Source: Seleniibacterium sp963677135 (GTDB taxonomy: Bacteria > Desulfobacterota > Desulfuromonadia > Desulfuromonadales > Geopsychrobacteraceae). From it: a DNA stretch of 64,000 nt. Position 1 is the stretch's first letter. Each line of letters opens with the position of its first letter. The position numbers and the translations under genes were made by a program. Below the pieces are notes generated by a model that had not been told where the DNA came from, made no database searches, and saw only the letters and a list, made by a program, of their open reading frames with translations. The stretch is taken from contig CAXXLS010000017.1 of assembly GCA_963677135.2 (NCBI GenBank), positions 620,001 through 684,000 of the forward strand, in the 5' to 3' direction. Of the stretch, positions 17,071 through 25,716 are shown piece by piece.

Positions 17071-19581
17071 TTACCCCTTTGCCTGGGGGCCCTTCCAGAT
17101 CATCAGCAGCAGCGCCAGCAGGGTCAGGTTGGCTATCATGGCGACCAGCATGGCGATCCCGGTAAAGAGACCGAAGTAAATGGTCGGGTGAAAATTGGAC
17201 AGGGACAGGATGGAAAACCCGGCAACGATAATGACGGAGGTGTAATACATGGCCCGGCCGACGCTGTCATGGCTGCGCCGCATCGCGGACAGATAATTAC
17301 CGTCAACGGCAAGTTCCTCGGTGAAGCGATGGATGTAATGAATGGTGTCGTCAACGGCAATACCGATGGTAATGGCCGCGATGGTGATGGTCATGATATC
17401 GAGAGGAATCCCCATGAGTCCCATGAGTCCAAGAACCGTCGCGGCTGAAATCAGGTTGGGAATGATGGCGATGACGGCGAGCCGCAGCGAACGGAACTGG
17501 ATGATAAACATCCCCATGATCACCAGGAAGACGACGCCGATGGTCATGATCTGCGACTCGAAAAGACTCTGAAGGACATTGTTATAGAGCACGAACATCC
17601 CGGTCAGATGAACCTGTTCGGGTTTCAGCTCAAACTTGTCAATGAGATCCGCGCGAATCTTTTTCAGCAGGGCGTCACGCCTCAGGGTCGGCTCCGAGTC
17701 GATAATCCTGAGACTGAACCTGACTTGGTTGCCGTCCTCGGACAGATACGGGGCGAACAAAGATTTTTCGATCAGGGGCGGTAACTTTTTATGAATGACG
17801 GACAGGGAGATGTTATCGAGGGGCACATCGCCATTGACCATCGTCATCATCCGGAAAGTGGTCGCCATGGACAGAACTTTTCCGGTTTCCGGAAGCTGAT
17901 CAAGGTAGTCGTGGATTTTTTCGAGAGTCTCGATCTGGTAGCTGGTGTACCAGTAGCTGCTGCCGGACAACCCGCTGTCGGCTTCTCCGGCGGTGCCGAA
18001 GAAGTCGTCGGCAAAAGGATCCTCCTCCTTGTTCTGCTGCTCCTTTGACCTGGCGGCAAAGAATTCGGGATCGGCGTCAAGTACGATATCGAGGGGCGTT
18101 GTTCCGCCAAGCTGGCGATCGATCAATTCCATCCCCTGGTAAATTTCGGTGGTCGGTTTGAAATAATCGATAAAGCGGTTTTCAACGGTCAGCCTGGACA
18201 TGCCGATAAGCGAGACGACAGCGATCAGAGCGAAAACCGCCAGGGTCGGTCCTTTGCGCTGTTCGACCAGGTGCCGGCACCAGCCGGTGATATGGCTGGT
18301 TATATCGATTTTGGGCCGAAATTCACGCGGTGGTGTGGCGAGCATCAGGCCGGCAGGGAAGATAACAAAGGAGAGCAGGAGGGCAAAGGTGATGCCGATC
18401 GCCATCATCCAGCCGAAATCAATAACGGGACGGATGTCGCTGGTCAGCAGGGAAACAAAGGCCACGATGGTTGTCAGGGCCGTATAGATGCTGGGTATCG
18501 CCTTGGACCTGACCATTTCTCCGACCCTGGTCGGGTGATCGGCTCCCGGCATGTCATGAAACAGTTCATTGTAGCGGACGATCAGGTGGACGCAGAGAGA
18601 CAGAGTGATAATCAGCAGCAGGGAGGTGAAGTTTGACGATACGACGGTGACCTTCCAGCCGACCAGGCCGAGAAAACCGAACATGAAAAGGACCGCGGTA
18701 AAACAGCAGATGAGGGGGAGGACGACCCACTGGGAACGCCTGAATATGAGGATCAGCATGCCGACGAGAAAGGTGAGGACCCCGAGCCCGAAGGAGGTCA
18801 GGTCCCGTTGAATAAAGTCGATCATGTCGGTGACGATCATCGAGACCCCGCCCAGAAAAAGCTGGGCGTCCCCTCGGTGCTGATCCATGATCCGTCTGAT
18901 TCTGGCAATGTCGGCTGCCTCGCGGTCTGCGACCTGGCGGCTGTAGTCGTCGAATTGCTGACTGACCTGTTCAAGGGCCCGATTTTCAGACTCCGAAAGG
19001 TTTGCGGAGTAGCTTTTTTCGCGCAGTTCGTTACGCTGTTCAAGCAGCCGGTGATAGGTCTCATCTCTTTTAAAGGTGATCTGAATCGCCGTTGTTCTGC
19101 CGTCAGGACTGACCAGCATATCCTTATAGAGGGGGCTGGTCTGAAATTCACGGCGGGCCAGTTCTTTGTCAACTTCCGGGCTTTCCAGGGTCGTGATCCC
19201 GTTGCTCAGCTCACTTAACGTCACCCGGGGGCTGTCGATCAGGGGGACGTCAAGGATACTCAGGACGGATTCGACCCGATCGAGCTCCATCAGTTCATTG
19301 GTCAGTGTCCTCAGATCGTCGAGGGTGCTGTCGGCGAGCAGATCCTGTTCCGGCGTGTAGCTGATGACCAGGAAATCGCCGCTGCCATACTGCTTGTTGA
19401 TCTGTCGGAAATATTTAAGGTCCTGATCGTTCTCTAGAAGCAGGGAATCGGCCGAGGCGTCGAGGTGAAAATTCCGGGCGAAACTGCCTATTGCGGCAAC
19501 GATAATGAAAATGAAGACAATACTGAAGACAGGATGTCTGAGTACGATTCGCTCGTACAGTTTATAGATCGCAGATGTCAT
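17071..19581 (-). CDS. RND/MMPL family transporter (HAE3-like)
   Basis: 836 residues with the duplicated RND layout: TM1 near residue 20, a large periplasmic loop (about 45-225), a TM bundle (about 235-420), TM7 near 440, a second loop (about 460-660) and a final bundle (about 670-830). The second half holds the proton-relay-type motif GIAVDDTIHYIHRF. No outer-membrane factor or fusion protein is adjacent. The HAE3 group includes hopanoid/lipid exporters, and cargo here is unknown. A low-complexity acidic patch (EEDPFADDFFGTAGEAD) lies in the second loop. Monocistronic, with a terminator behind it. Confidence 0.85.
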   Translation of the reverse strand: MTSAIYKLYERIVLRHPVFSIVFIFIIVAAIGSFARNFHLDASADSLLLENDQDLKYFRQINKQYGSGDFLVISYTPEQDLLADSTLDDLRTLTNELMELDRVESVLSILDVPLIDSPRVTLSELSNGITTLESPEVDKELARREFQTSPLYKDMLVSPDGRTTAIQITFKRDETYHRLLEQRNELREKSYSANLSESENRALEQVSQQFDDYSRQVADREAADIARIRRIMDQHRGDAQLFLGGVSMIVTDMIDFIQRDLTSFGLGVLTFLVGMLILIFRRSQWVVLPLICCFTAVLFMFGFLGLVGWKVTVVSSNFTSLLLIITLSLCVHLIVRYNELFHDMPGADHPTRVGEMVRSKAIPSIYTALTTIVAFVSLLTSDIRPVIDFGWMMAIGITFALLLSFVIFPAGLMLATPPREFRPKIDITSHITGWCRHLVEQRKGPTLAVFALIAVVSLIGMSRLTVENRFIDYFKPTTEIYQGMELIDRQLGGTTPLDIVLDADPEFFAARSKEQQNKEEDPFADDFFGTAGEADSGLSGSSYWYTSYQIETLEKIHDYLDQLPETGKVLSMATTFRMMTMVNGDVPLDNISLSVIHKKLPPLIEKSLFAPYLSEDGNQVRFSLRIIDSEPTLRRDALLKKIRADLIDKFELKPEQVHLTGMFVLYNNVLQSLFESQIMTIGVVFLVIMGMFIIQFRSLRLAVIAIIPNLISAATVLGLMGLMGIPLDIMTITIAAITIGIAVDDTIHYIHRFTEELAVDGNYLSAMRRSHDSVGRAMYYTSVIIVAGFSILSLSNFHPTIYFGLFTGIAMLVAMIANLTLLALLLMIWKGPQAKG

Positions 19582-19702
19582 GACGTGCCTGGTTCGGTTA
19601 GGAAATAGTGGAATGAATCTGTTGCAATGTTCGCCTGATTATAGCTCAATCACGGCGAGGATAACAGGCTGGATATGTATCGGCAAGTGGGTGCTGGCAA
19701 GG

Positions 19703-19733
19703 TGAAAAGCCCCGGCATCCGCCGGGGCTTTTC
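19703..19733 (-). terminator. Terminator after fumarase
   Basis: Perfect inverted repeat GAAAAGCCCCGG / CCGGGGCTTTTC around a short loop, 24 nt beyond the fumarase stop on the minus strand. Confidence 0.75.
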
Positions 19734-19756
19734 ATCGACTGGTGAAGCGGCTGTGA

Positions 19757-21379
19757 TCAGAGACCGAGCTTCTTGAAGAAGTCATTCCCTTTGTCATCAA
19801 CAAGGATAAAAGCCGGGAAGTCCTCGACTTCGATCTTCCAGACCGCCTCCATGCCCAGTTCGGGGAAATCGATGCACTCGACTTTCTTGATATTCTCTTC
19901 GGCCAGGATCGCCGCCGGGCCGCCTATAGAGCCAAGGTAAAAGCCACCATGCTTGGCGCAGGCATCGGTGACCTGCTGACTGCGGTTGCCTTTGGCGATC
20001 ATGATCATCGAACCGCCGTTTTCCTGAAGCAGCCCGACATAGCTGTCCATCCGGCCTGCCGTGGTGGGACCGAAGGATCCGGATGGTTTGCCTTCCGGTG
20101 TTTTGGCCGGACCGGCATAATAGATGGGATGATTTTTGAGATACTCAGGCAGAGGCTTGCCGCTGTCGAGAATTTCCTTGAACTTGGCGTGAGCGATGTC
20201 GCGGCCGACCACGATGGTCCCGTCGAGGAGGAGGGGCGAGCCGACTTCCAGCTTGGACAGGTCGGCAAGAACCTCGGACATGGGCCGGTTCAGATTGATC
20301 CGGGTTCCGTTGCTGTGGCTGCCGGTCCGGTATTTTTCGGGGATCAGACGACCCGGGTTGCGGTCGAGTTCTTCCACGAAAAGACCCTCTCTGGTGATTT
20401 TCGCCTTGATGTTGCGGTCGGCCGAACAGGAAACGGCCATCCCGACCGGGCAGGACGCCCCGTGACGCGGCAAGCGGATGACGCGGACGTCGTGAGCGAA
20501 ATATTTGCCTCCAAACTGCGCGCCAATGCCTAATTTTTGGGCAGCCGCCAGCAGTTTGGCTTCGAGTTCCACGTCGCGGAAAGCCTGGCCATGATCATTC
20601 CCCTCGGTGGGCAACTCGTCAAGGTAACGGGCGGTGGCGAGTTTCACGGTTTTCATGCAGGCATCAGCCGAAGTCCCGCCGATGACAAAAGCCAGGTGGT
20701 AGGGAGGGCAGGCCGCGGTGCCGATGGTTTTCATCTTTTCAATCAGAAAACTCTCGAGTTTTTCAGGATTCAGCAGCGCCTTGGTTTCCTGATAAAGCAT
20801 GGTCTTGTTGGCGGAGCCGCCGCCTTTGGCGATAAACAGAAACTTGTAGACATCGCCATCGGTCGCATAAAGATCAATCTGGGCGGGCAGGTTGGTTCCG
20901 GTGTTTTTTTCCTTGTACATGTCAAGAGCAACAGTTTGACTGTAGCGGAGGTTCTCTTCGGTATAGGTTTTGAATACACCCTTTGATATCAGTTCGGCAT
21001 CGTTGCAACCGGTCCATATCTGTTGACCTTTTTTGCCGATGACGGTGGCCGTCCCGGTATCCTGGCAAAGGGGCAGTTCGAAGTTCGCGGCAATCTCGGC
21101 ATTCCGCAGAAACGCCATGGCGACGCCCCGGTCGTTGTCGGAGGCCTCCGGATCGCTCAGGATTTTGGCGACTTGTTCATTGTGTTCCGGGCGCAGGAGA
21201 AAAGACACGTCGCGCATGGCCGTGTTGGCCAGAACGGTGAGCCCTTCCGGGTCGACCTTGAGGACGTCCTGACCATTGAAGTTGACGGTCTGAACATATT
21301 TTTCCGAGCCTTCGATTTTGTAGTAGCGGGTTTTTTCCGGACCAAGAGGCATCGGGTCCTGATAATAGAATTCTGGCAT
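19757..21379 (-). CDS. fumA: Fumarate hydratase, class I (iron-sulfur)
   Basis: 540 residues, the fused alpha-beta form like E. coli FumA/FumB. Cluster cysteines are visible: C105 in LPLCQDTGT, one in GTAACPPYHLAF and one in GASCPVGMAVSCS. The C-terminal beta part holds GPTTAGRMDSYV and the KGNRSQQVTDAC segment. It interconverts fumarate and malate in the TCA cycle and is oxygen-sensitive through its 4Fe-4S cluster, consistent with an anaerobe. AAGGAG precedes the ATG. Divergent from the cysE-isc operon. Confidence 0.94.
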   Translation of the reverse strand: MPEFYYQDPMPLGPEKTRYYKIEGSEKYVQTVNFNGQDVLKVDPEGLTVLANTAMRDVSFLLRPEHNEQVAKILSDPEASDNDRGVAMAFLRNAEIAANFELPLCQDTGTATVIGKKGQQIWTGCNDAELISKGVFKTYTEENLRYSQTVALDMYKEKNTGTNLPAQIDLYATDGDVYKFLFIAKGGGSANKTMLYQETKALLNPEKLESFLIEKMKTIGTAACPPYHLAFVIGGTSADACMKTVKLATARYLDELPTEGNDHGQAFRDVELEAKLLAAAQKLGIGAQFGGKYFAHDVRVIRLPRHGASCPVGMAVSCSADRNIKAKITREGLFVEELDRNPGRLIPEKYRTGSHSNGTRINLNRPMSEVLADLSKLEVGSPLLLDGTIVVGRDIAHAKFKEILDSGKPLPEYLKNHPIYYAGPAKTPEGKPSGSFGPTTAGRMDSYVGLLQENGGSMIMIAKGNRSQQVTDACAKHGGFYLGSIGGPAAILAEENIKKVECIDFPELGMEAVWKIEVEDFPAFILVDDKGNDFFKKLGL

Positions 21380-21566
21380 CTTCTCGCTCCTTGTTGTGTG
21401 GTACTCCGACTGCTTTGAGTACGCATGAGTTGATGATTGAAAGCCATTGAATTGAATGTGGCAAAGTATAGATAAAAATGTGTTTGATGTCGACCGATAA
21501 GCGGTTTTATCAAGTGATCTGGTCGTATTATCCGAGTGACCGGCATCCTGTGGAATCTCTTCAGGA

Positions 21567-21622
21567 ATACCTGACTAAAATGTTTTAAAAAAATTGACAG
21601 AAATAGTCGGGTATGATAATCG
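21567..21622 (+). promoter_or_regulatory. Promoter of the cysE-isc operon with IscR-like operator
   Basis: TTGACA at 21594-21599 is a consensus -35; GATAAT at 21615 (15-nt spacing) or TAATCG at 21617 (17-nt spacing) serves as -10. Overlying it is a type I IscR-like palindrome, left half 21590-21599 (AAAATTGACA, 7/10 of ATASYYGACT), 5-nt spacer, right half 21605-21614 (AGTCGGGTAT, 10/10 of AGTCRRSTAT). A further perfect left half, ATACCTGACT, lies at 21567-21576. Binding would block the -35. The consensus is from E. coli IscR; transfer to this regulator is inference. Confidence 0.65.
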
Positions 21623-21743
21623 TGACGTATGTTCTGCAGTAGTAAATGTAAAAAAATATCATCGTTCATTTATTTCATTCACGGTTATCCGGAAAGCCTC
21701 TCGAAGGGTTTTTGCGGAGCTGTTAGAGGCGTTGGAGGTCAAG

Positions 21744-22445
21744 GTGTTTTCTAACCTCAAGGAAGATCTTAAAGTCGTTTTTGACCGGGATCCTGCTGTA
21801 CGGAGCGTATTTGAAATCATCTTCTGCTATCCGGGCTTTCACGCCATGCTTTTCTATCGCTTGTCCCACTGGCTGTGGATCCATGAATTCAAATTTCTGG
21901 GTCGCTTTGTCTCCCATGTGGGGCGGTTCATGACCGGGATAGAGATCCACCCCGGGGCAACCATCGGCCGGGGTTTTTTTATCGACCACGGTATGGGGGT
22001 CGTCATCGGTGAAACTGCCGAGATCGGCGATAACTGTACCCTGTATCACGGCGTGACCCTGGGCGGAACCAGCTGGGCCAAAGAGAAACGTCATCCGACC
22101 CTGGGCGACAATGTCATCGTCGGATCGGGCGCCAAGATTCTGGGACCTTTTGTGGTCGGCGACAACAGCAAGGTCGGATCGAATTCCGTTGTTGTGAAAG
22201 AGGTTCCCCAGAATGCCACGGTGGTCGGAATTCCCGGGCGGGTTGTTATCTCCGGCGAACGGCGACCGGGGTTCGATCTCGAACATGACAAACTGCCCGA
22301 CCCGGTGGCCAAAGCCGTAAGCTGTGTTTTTGACCAGATCCGCAGACTCGAGGATCAGGTCGAGGAATTGCAGAAGGAACAGAAGCGTCTCAAAGCTGAA
22401 CTGGACCACTACGAAAAACTTGAACAGCGCGAGGAAGTTATCTGA
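21744..22445 (+). CDS. cysE: Serine O-acetyltransferase
   Basis: 233 residues from the GTG at 21744, chosen because GGAGG lies five bases before it and because the protein then starts as the family does (VFSNLKEDLKVVFDRDPA). The left-handed beta-helix hexapeptide repeats run from about 65 to 180 (GIEIHPGATIGRGFFIDHGMG, GDNCTLYHGVTLGG). Makes O-acetylserine for cysteine synthesis. A C-terminal coiled-coil tail (DQIRRLEDQVEELQKEQKRL, about 196-225) is longer than usual. First gene of the operon that goes on to iscR and iscS, so it couples cysteine supply to cluster assembly. Stop overlaps the iscR start. Confidence 0.93.
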   Translation: MFSNLKEDLKVVFDRDPAVRSVFEIIFCYPGFHAMLFYRLSHWLWIHEFKFLGRFVSHVGRFMTGIEIHPGATIGRGFFIDHGMGVVIGETAEIGDNCTLYHGVTLGGTSWAKEKRHPTLGDNVIVGSGAKILGPFVVGDNSKVGSNSVVVKEVPQNATVVGIPGRVVISGERRPGFDLEHDKLPDPVAKAVSCVFDQIRRLEDQVEELQKEQKRLKAELDHYEKLEQREEVI

Positions 22446-22882
22446 TGAGAATGTCCACCAAAGCACAATATGCGGTACGAGCCCTTGTGAGCCTGAACCT
22501 GACCAGCGACGGTATGCCTGTCTCGATCAAAGATATCTCCGAACGGGAAAATATCTCCCTGAACTACCTTGAGCAATTGTTCGTCAAGTTGCGGCGCGGC
22601 AATATTGTGAAAAGCGTGCGGGGCCCCGGGGGCGGTTATGTCCTGGCGCGGGAAGCCGCGAAGATTCATCTTGATGAAGTGATCGATACCGTAGAAGAGA
22701 CGATCGTTCCCGTGTCCTGCATGAATTCGGACGGTAGCTGCAAATGTGATTTTGAATGTGCAACGCAGATGGTGTGGCAAGGATTAGGGACCCAGATTCG
22801 TAAATTCCTGTCCTCACTGACCCTGGAAGACCTGACTGATGAGGGTCGTCGGCGTCTCGATGTCAAGGCGCTGAACAGCTGA
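22445..22882 (+). CDS. iscR: Rrf2 family iron-sulfur regulator (IscR-like)
   Basis: 145 residues. N-terminal winged helix (MRMSTKAQYAVRALVSL) with recognition region ISLNYLEQLFVKLRRGNIVKSVRGPGGGY, as in IscR. Cysteines C92, C99, C101 and C105 cluster where E. coli IscR has C92, C98 and C104, so it probably carries a 2Fe-2S cluster. It sits in the operon it most likely autoregulates, and an IscR-like palindrome covers the operon promoter. One additional Cys compared with E. coli makes the exact ligand set uncertain. Confidence 0.88.
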   Translation: MRMSTKAQYAVRALVSLNLTSDGMPVSIKDISERENISLNYLEQLFVKLRRGNIVKSVRGPGGGYVLAREAAKIHLDEVIDTVEETIVPVSCMNSDGSCKCDFECATQMVWQGLGTQIRKFLSSLTLEDLTDEGRRRLDVKALNS

Positions 22883-22917
22883 TTTTTTAATTTTTCAAGT
22901 TAAACCGGAGGATTATC

Positions 22918-24138
22918 GTGAAACAGATTTACCTGGACAACAACGCAACGACGCGGGTCAAAGAGGAAGTGTTGGAGGCGATGTTGCCTTATTATCGTGA
23001 ACAATTCGGGAACCCGTCCAGTGTGCACTGGGCTGGAAGGATGGTCAGCGGCGCCATCGAAACGGCCCGCCAGCAGGTTGCGGACCTGCTGAATTGTTCA
23101 CCTGCTGAAATTGTTTTTGTATCCTGCGGAAGCGAAGGGGACAATTTCGCCATCAAGGGGACGGCCGACGCCCTGAAGGAAAAAGGAAACCACATCATTA
23201 CCACGGCCGTTGAGCATCCGGCGGTCCTGGAAACCTGCCAGTTTCTTGAGAAGCACGGGTATGACGTGACCTATCTCGGCGTTGATGAGAACGGGATGCT
23301 CGATCTTGCTGAGCTGGAAGCGGCGATAACGGATAAAACCATCCTGATCTCCGTCATGTGGGCCAATAACGAAACGGGCAACCTGTTCCCTATCGAAGAG
23401 ATCGGCCAGATCGCCAAAAAGTACAAGGTCCGTTTCCATACCGATGCCGTTCAGGCGGTCGGCAAGGTCCCGGTTGATGTCCGCAGGGCCAACGTGGACC
23501 TGGCAGTTCTGTCCGGTCACAAAATCGGAGCCCCTAAAGGTGTCGGGGCCATTTATATCAAGCGCGGTACGAAAATGACCCGCTTCATGCATGGCGGCCA
23601 TCAGGAGAGAAATCGCCGGGCCGGAACCCATAACGTGGCTGGAATCGTCGGCCTGGGCGTTGCCTGTGAGCTGGCCCGGAAAAATCTCGAACAGGATTAT
23701 GCCTATGTCCGCAAGCTGCGCGACAAGCTTGAAAAAGGGATTCTCGGCGGCATCCCGGAGGTCAAGCTCAATGGTCATCCCGATGCGGACCTGAGGCTTC
23801 CGAATACGCTGAATGTCAGTTTCAACTATATCGAGGGCGAGTCGCTGCTGCTTTTCTTTGATATGAAGGGTATTGCTGCCTCCTCAGGGTCAGCCTGTAC
23901 CTCCGGTTCACTGGAACCCTCCCATGTCATGGGTGCCATGGGTGTTGATGTCGTTCTCGCTCACTCGAGTACGCGCTTCAGCCTCGGTGCCGACAATAGC
24001 GAAGAAGAGATCGACTATGTGCTCCAAGAGCTGCCGCCCATCGTTCAGCGGCTGCGCGAAATGAGCCCCTTGTACAACCGTAATGACCCGACACCCCTCG
24101 ATTGCGACGAGTGCCGGATGGTGACCAAAGTTTGTTAA
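22918..24138 (+). CDS. iscS: Cysteine desulfurase
   Basis: 406 residues. PLP lysine K202 in VLSGHKIGAPKG, PLP contacts in HTDAVQAVGK and the PxNETG-type segment (MWANNETGN), and the mobile loop with catalytic C327 in SSGSACTSGSLEP. Delivers persulfide sulfur to IscU for Fe-S clusters and to MnmA for tRNA thiolation, both encoded immediately downstream. The Cys-containing C-terminus (CDECRMVTKVC) resembles NifS-type proteins of anaerobes. Confidence 0.94.
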   Translation: MKQIYLDNNATTRVKEEVLEAMLPYYREQFGNPSSVHWAGRMVSGAIETARQQVADLLNCSPAEIVFVSCGSEGDNFAIKGTADALKEKGNHIITTAVEHPAVLETCQFLEKHGYDVTYLGVDENGMLDLAELEAAITDKTILISVMWANNETGNLFPIEEIGQIAKKYKVRFHTDAVQAVGKVPVDVRRANVDLAVLSGHKIGAPKGVGAIYIKRGTKMTRFMHGGHQERNRRAGTHNVAGIVGLGVACELARKNLEQDYAYVRKLRDKLEKGILGGIPEVKLNGHPDADLRLPNTLNVSFNYIEGESLLLFFDMKGIAASSGSACTSGSLEPSHVMGAMGVDVVLAHSSTRFSLGADNSEEEIDYVLQELPPIVQRLREMSPLYNRNDPTPLDCDECRMVTKVC

Positions 24139-24179
24139 TAAGACAATAGCTTATCTTAGTAGAATTCAGGAGTAACATT

Positions 24180-24557
24180 ATGTATACCGAAAAAGTTATG
24201 GATCACTTTTCCAATCCGCGCAATGTTGGGGAGATCGAAAATGCCGATGGTGTCGGCGAAGTCGGAAATGCTTCCTGCGGCGATATCATGAAAATCTATC
24301 TGAAGGTCGAAGGTGACATTATCAAGGATGTTAAATTCAAAACCTTCGGCTGCGGAGCTGCCATCGCAACCTCTTCCATGGTGACCGAATTGGCGATCGG
24401 CAAAACCCTCGACGAGGCGCTGATCCTGACCAACCAGGCCGTTGCTGAAGCCCTGGACGGGTTGCCGCCGGCGAAAATGCACTGTTCCAACCTGGCCGCC
24501 GATGCGCTTCATGAAGCGATCAAGAATTATAAAGAGCAGCATCAGGTCAAAGCATAA
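24180..24557 (+). CDS. iscU: Iron-sulfur cluster scaffold protein
   Basis: 125 residues. Cluster ligands C33 (NASCGD, with D35), C58 (TFGCGAA) and C102 (KMHCSNLAADAL). A single-domain IscU/NifU-N protein that assembles 2Fe-2S/4Fe-4S clusters on sulfur from IscS. GGAG eight bases before the ATG. No HscA/HscB/ferredoxin genes follow, which is usual for NifU-like IscU systems in this group. Confidence 0.94.
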   Translation: MYTEKVMDHFSNPRNVGEIENADGVGEVGNASCGDIMKIYLKVEGDIIKDVKFKTFGCGAAIATSSMVTELAIGKTLDEALILTNQAVAEALDGLPPAKMHCSNLAADALHEAIKNYKEQHQVKA

Positions 24558-24582
24558 ATTCAGGACAAAAAAATGGTAAAAC

Positions 24583-24617
24583 GGGGCTCCTGCAATACCG
24601 TTGCGGAGCCCTTTTGT
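24583..24617 (+). terminator. Hairpin between iscU and mnmA (partial terminator)
   Basis: GGGCTCCTGCAA / TTGCGGAGCCC with a one-base bulge, then CTTTTGTTT. Placed between iscU and mnmA, it would separate or attenuate the tRNA-modification genes from the isc genes. Confidence 0.65.
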
Positions 24618-24651
24618 TTGTGCAATTCTGACTAGTCAGGACGGAATAATT

Positions 24652-25716
24652 GTGAAAAAACGGGTTGTTGTTGCCATGAGCGGTGGGGTGGATTCTTCTG
24701 TCACCGCGGCACTGATGCTTGAGCAGGGGTACGATGTCATCGGTCTGACCATGAAGCTGTGGGACCAGCAGGGGGCAGGTGTTTCCGATCAGGTCATGGC
24801 CTGTCTGCCAGACGCAGCTGCCGATGCAAAAGCGGTCGCCGTTACCTTGAATATTGAACATCACGTCGTTGATTTCAGGGCCGATTTCCGGGAGCGGGTG
24901 GTCAACCCCTTCTGCCAGGACTATTTTTCCGGGCGCACCCCGAACCCCTGTGCACTGTGCAATAAACAGGTCAAATTCGGATTATTACTCGACAAGGCTC
25001 TTGAACTCGGGGCCGATTACCTGGCGACGGGACATTACGTGAGCCTGGCTGAGCGCGATCATCGTACTCTGATTCGGAAAGCAGACGACCTCAAAAAAGA
25101 TCAGAGCTATTTCCTGTTCGGTCTCACCCAGGAGCAGCTGGCACACTGTCTTTTTCCTCTGGGTGGATACAACAAGGAAGAGATTCGCGCCAAAGCCCGC
25201 GAGTATCAGCTGCCGGTAGCGTCCAAATCAGAAAGCCAGGACATCTGTTTTGTGCCGGATGGGGAATATGTCCGGTTTCTCGAACAGGAGCAGGGCAAGG
25301 GGCGCCTCAGCGGTGAGATCGTTCATGTTTCCGGGAGGGTTCTGGGCAGCCATCAGGGTGTCTACCGGTACACCATCGGGCAGCGCAAAGGGCTAGGCAT
25401 CGGCTGGCATGAACCTCTTTACGTTGTCGGGATTAACGTCAGGGATAGAAAAGTCATTGTCGGTGAAAAACCCTACCTGGGCAGGCAGGAGCTGGTTGCC
25501 GCTGACTGCACCTGGAATATCGCCATCCCGCCGGCTCCCTTCAAGGCCGCCTGCCGTATCCGCTACCGTCATCAGGAAGTTCCGGCGCTGTTGGAGCCTC
25601 TACCGAACAACCGGGTCAGGGTCGTGTTTGATGAACTCCAGAACGGCATCACTCCCGGGCAGGCTGCCGTCTTCTATGAGGACGACCTTGTCATTGGTGG
25701 TGGTTGGATAGAATGA
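24652..25716 (+). CDS. mnmA: tRNA-specific 2-thiouridylase
   Basis: 354 residues from GTG at 24652. PP-loop SGGVDSSV at about 10-17, catalytic Cys in NPCALCNKQVKF and the second Cys in SESQDICFVPDGEYVRFL. Installs the 2-thio group of xm5s2U34 in tRNA using sulfur relayed from IscS, encoded two genes upstream. The C-terminal barrel ends at AAVFYEDDLVIGGGWIE. Its stop overlaps the mtaB start as ATGA. Confidence 0.94.
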   Translation: MKKRVVVAMSGGVDSSVTAALMLEQGYDVIGLTMKLWDQQGAGVSDQVMACLPDAAADAKAVAVTLNIEHHVVDFRADFRERVVNPFCQDYFSGRTPNPCALCNKQVKFGLLLDKALELGADYLATGHYVSLAERDHRTLIRKADDLKKDQSYFLFGLTQEQLAHCLFPLGGYNKEEIRAKAREYQLPVASKSESQDICFVPDGEYVRFLEQEQGKGRLSGEIVHVSGRVLGSHQGVYRYTIGQRKGLGIGWHEPLYVVGINVRDRKVIVGEKPYLGRQELVAADCTWNIAIPPAPFKAACRIRYRHQEVPALLEPLPNNRVRVVFDELQNGITPGQAAVFYEDDLVIGGGWIE

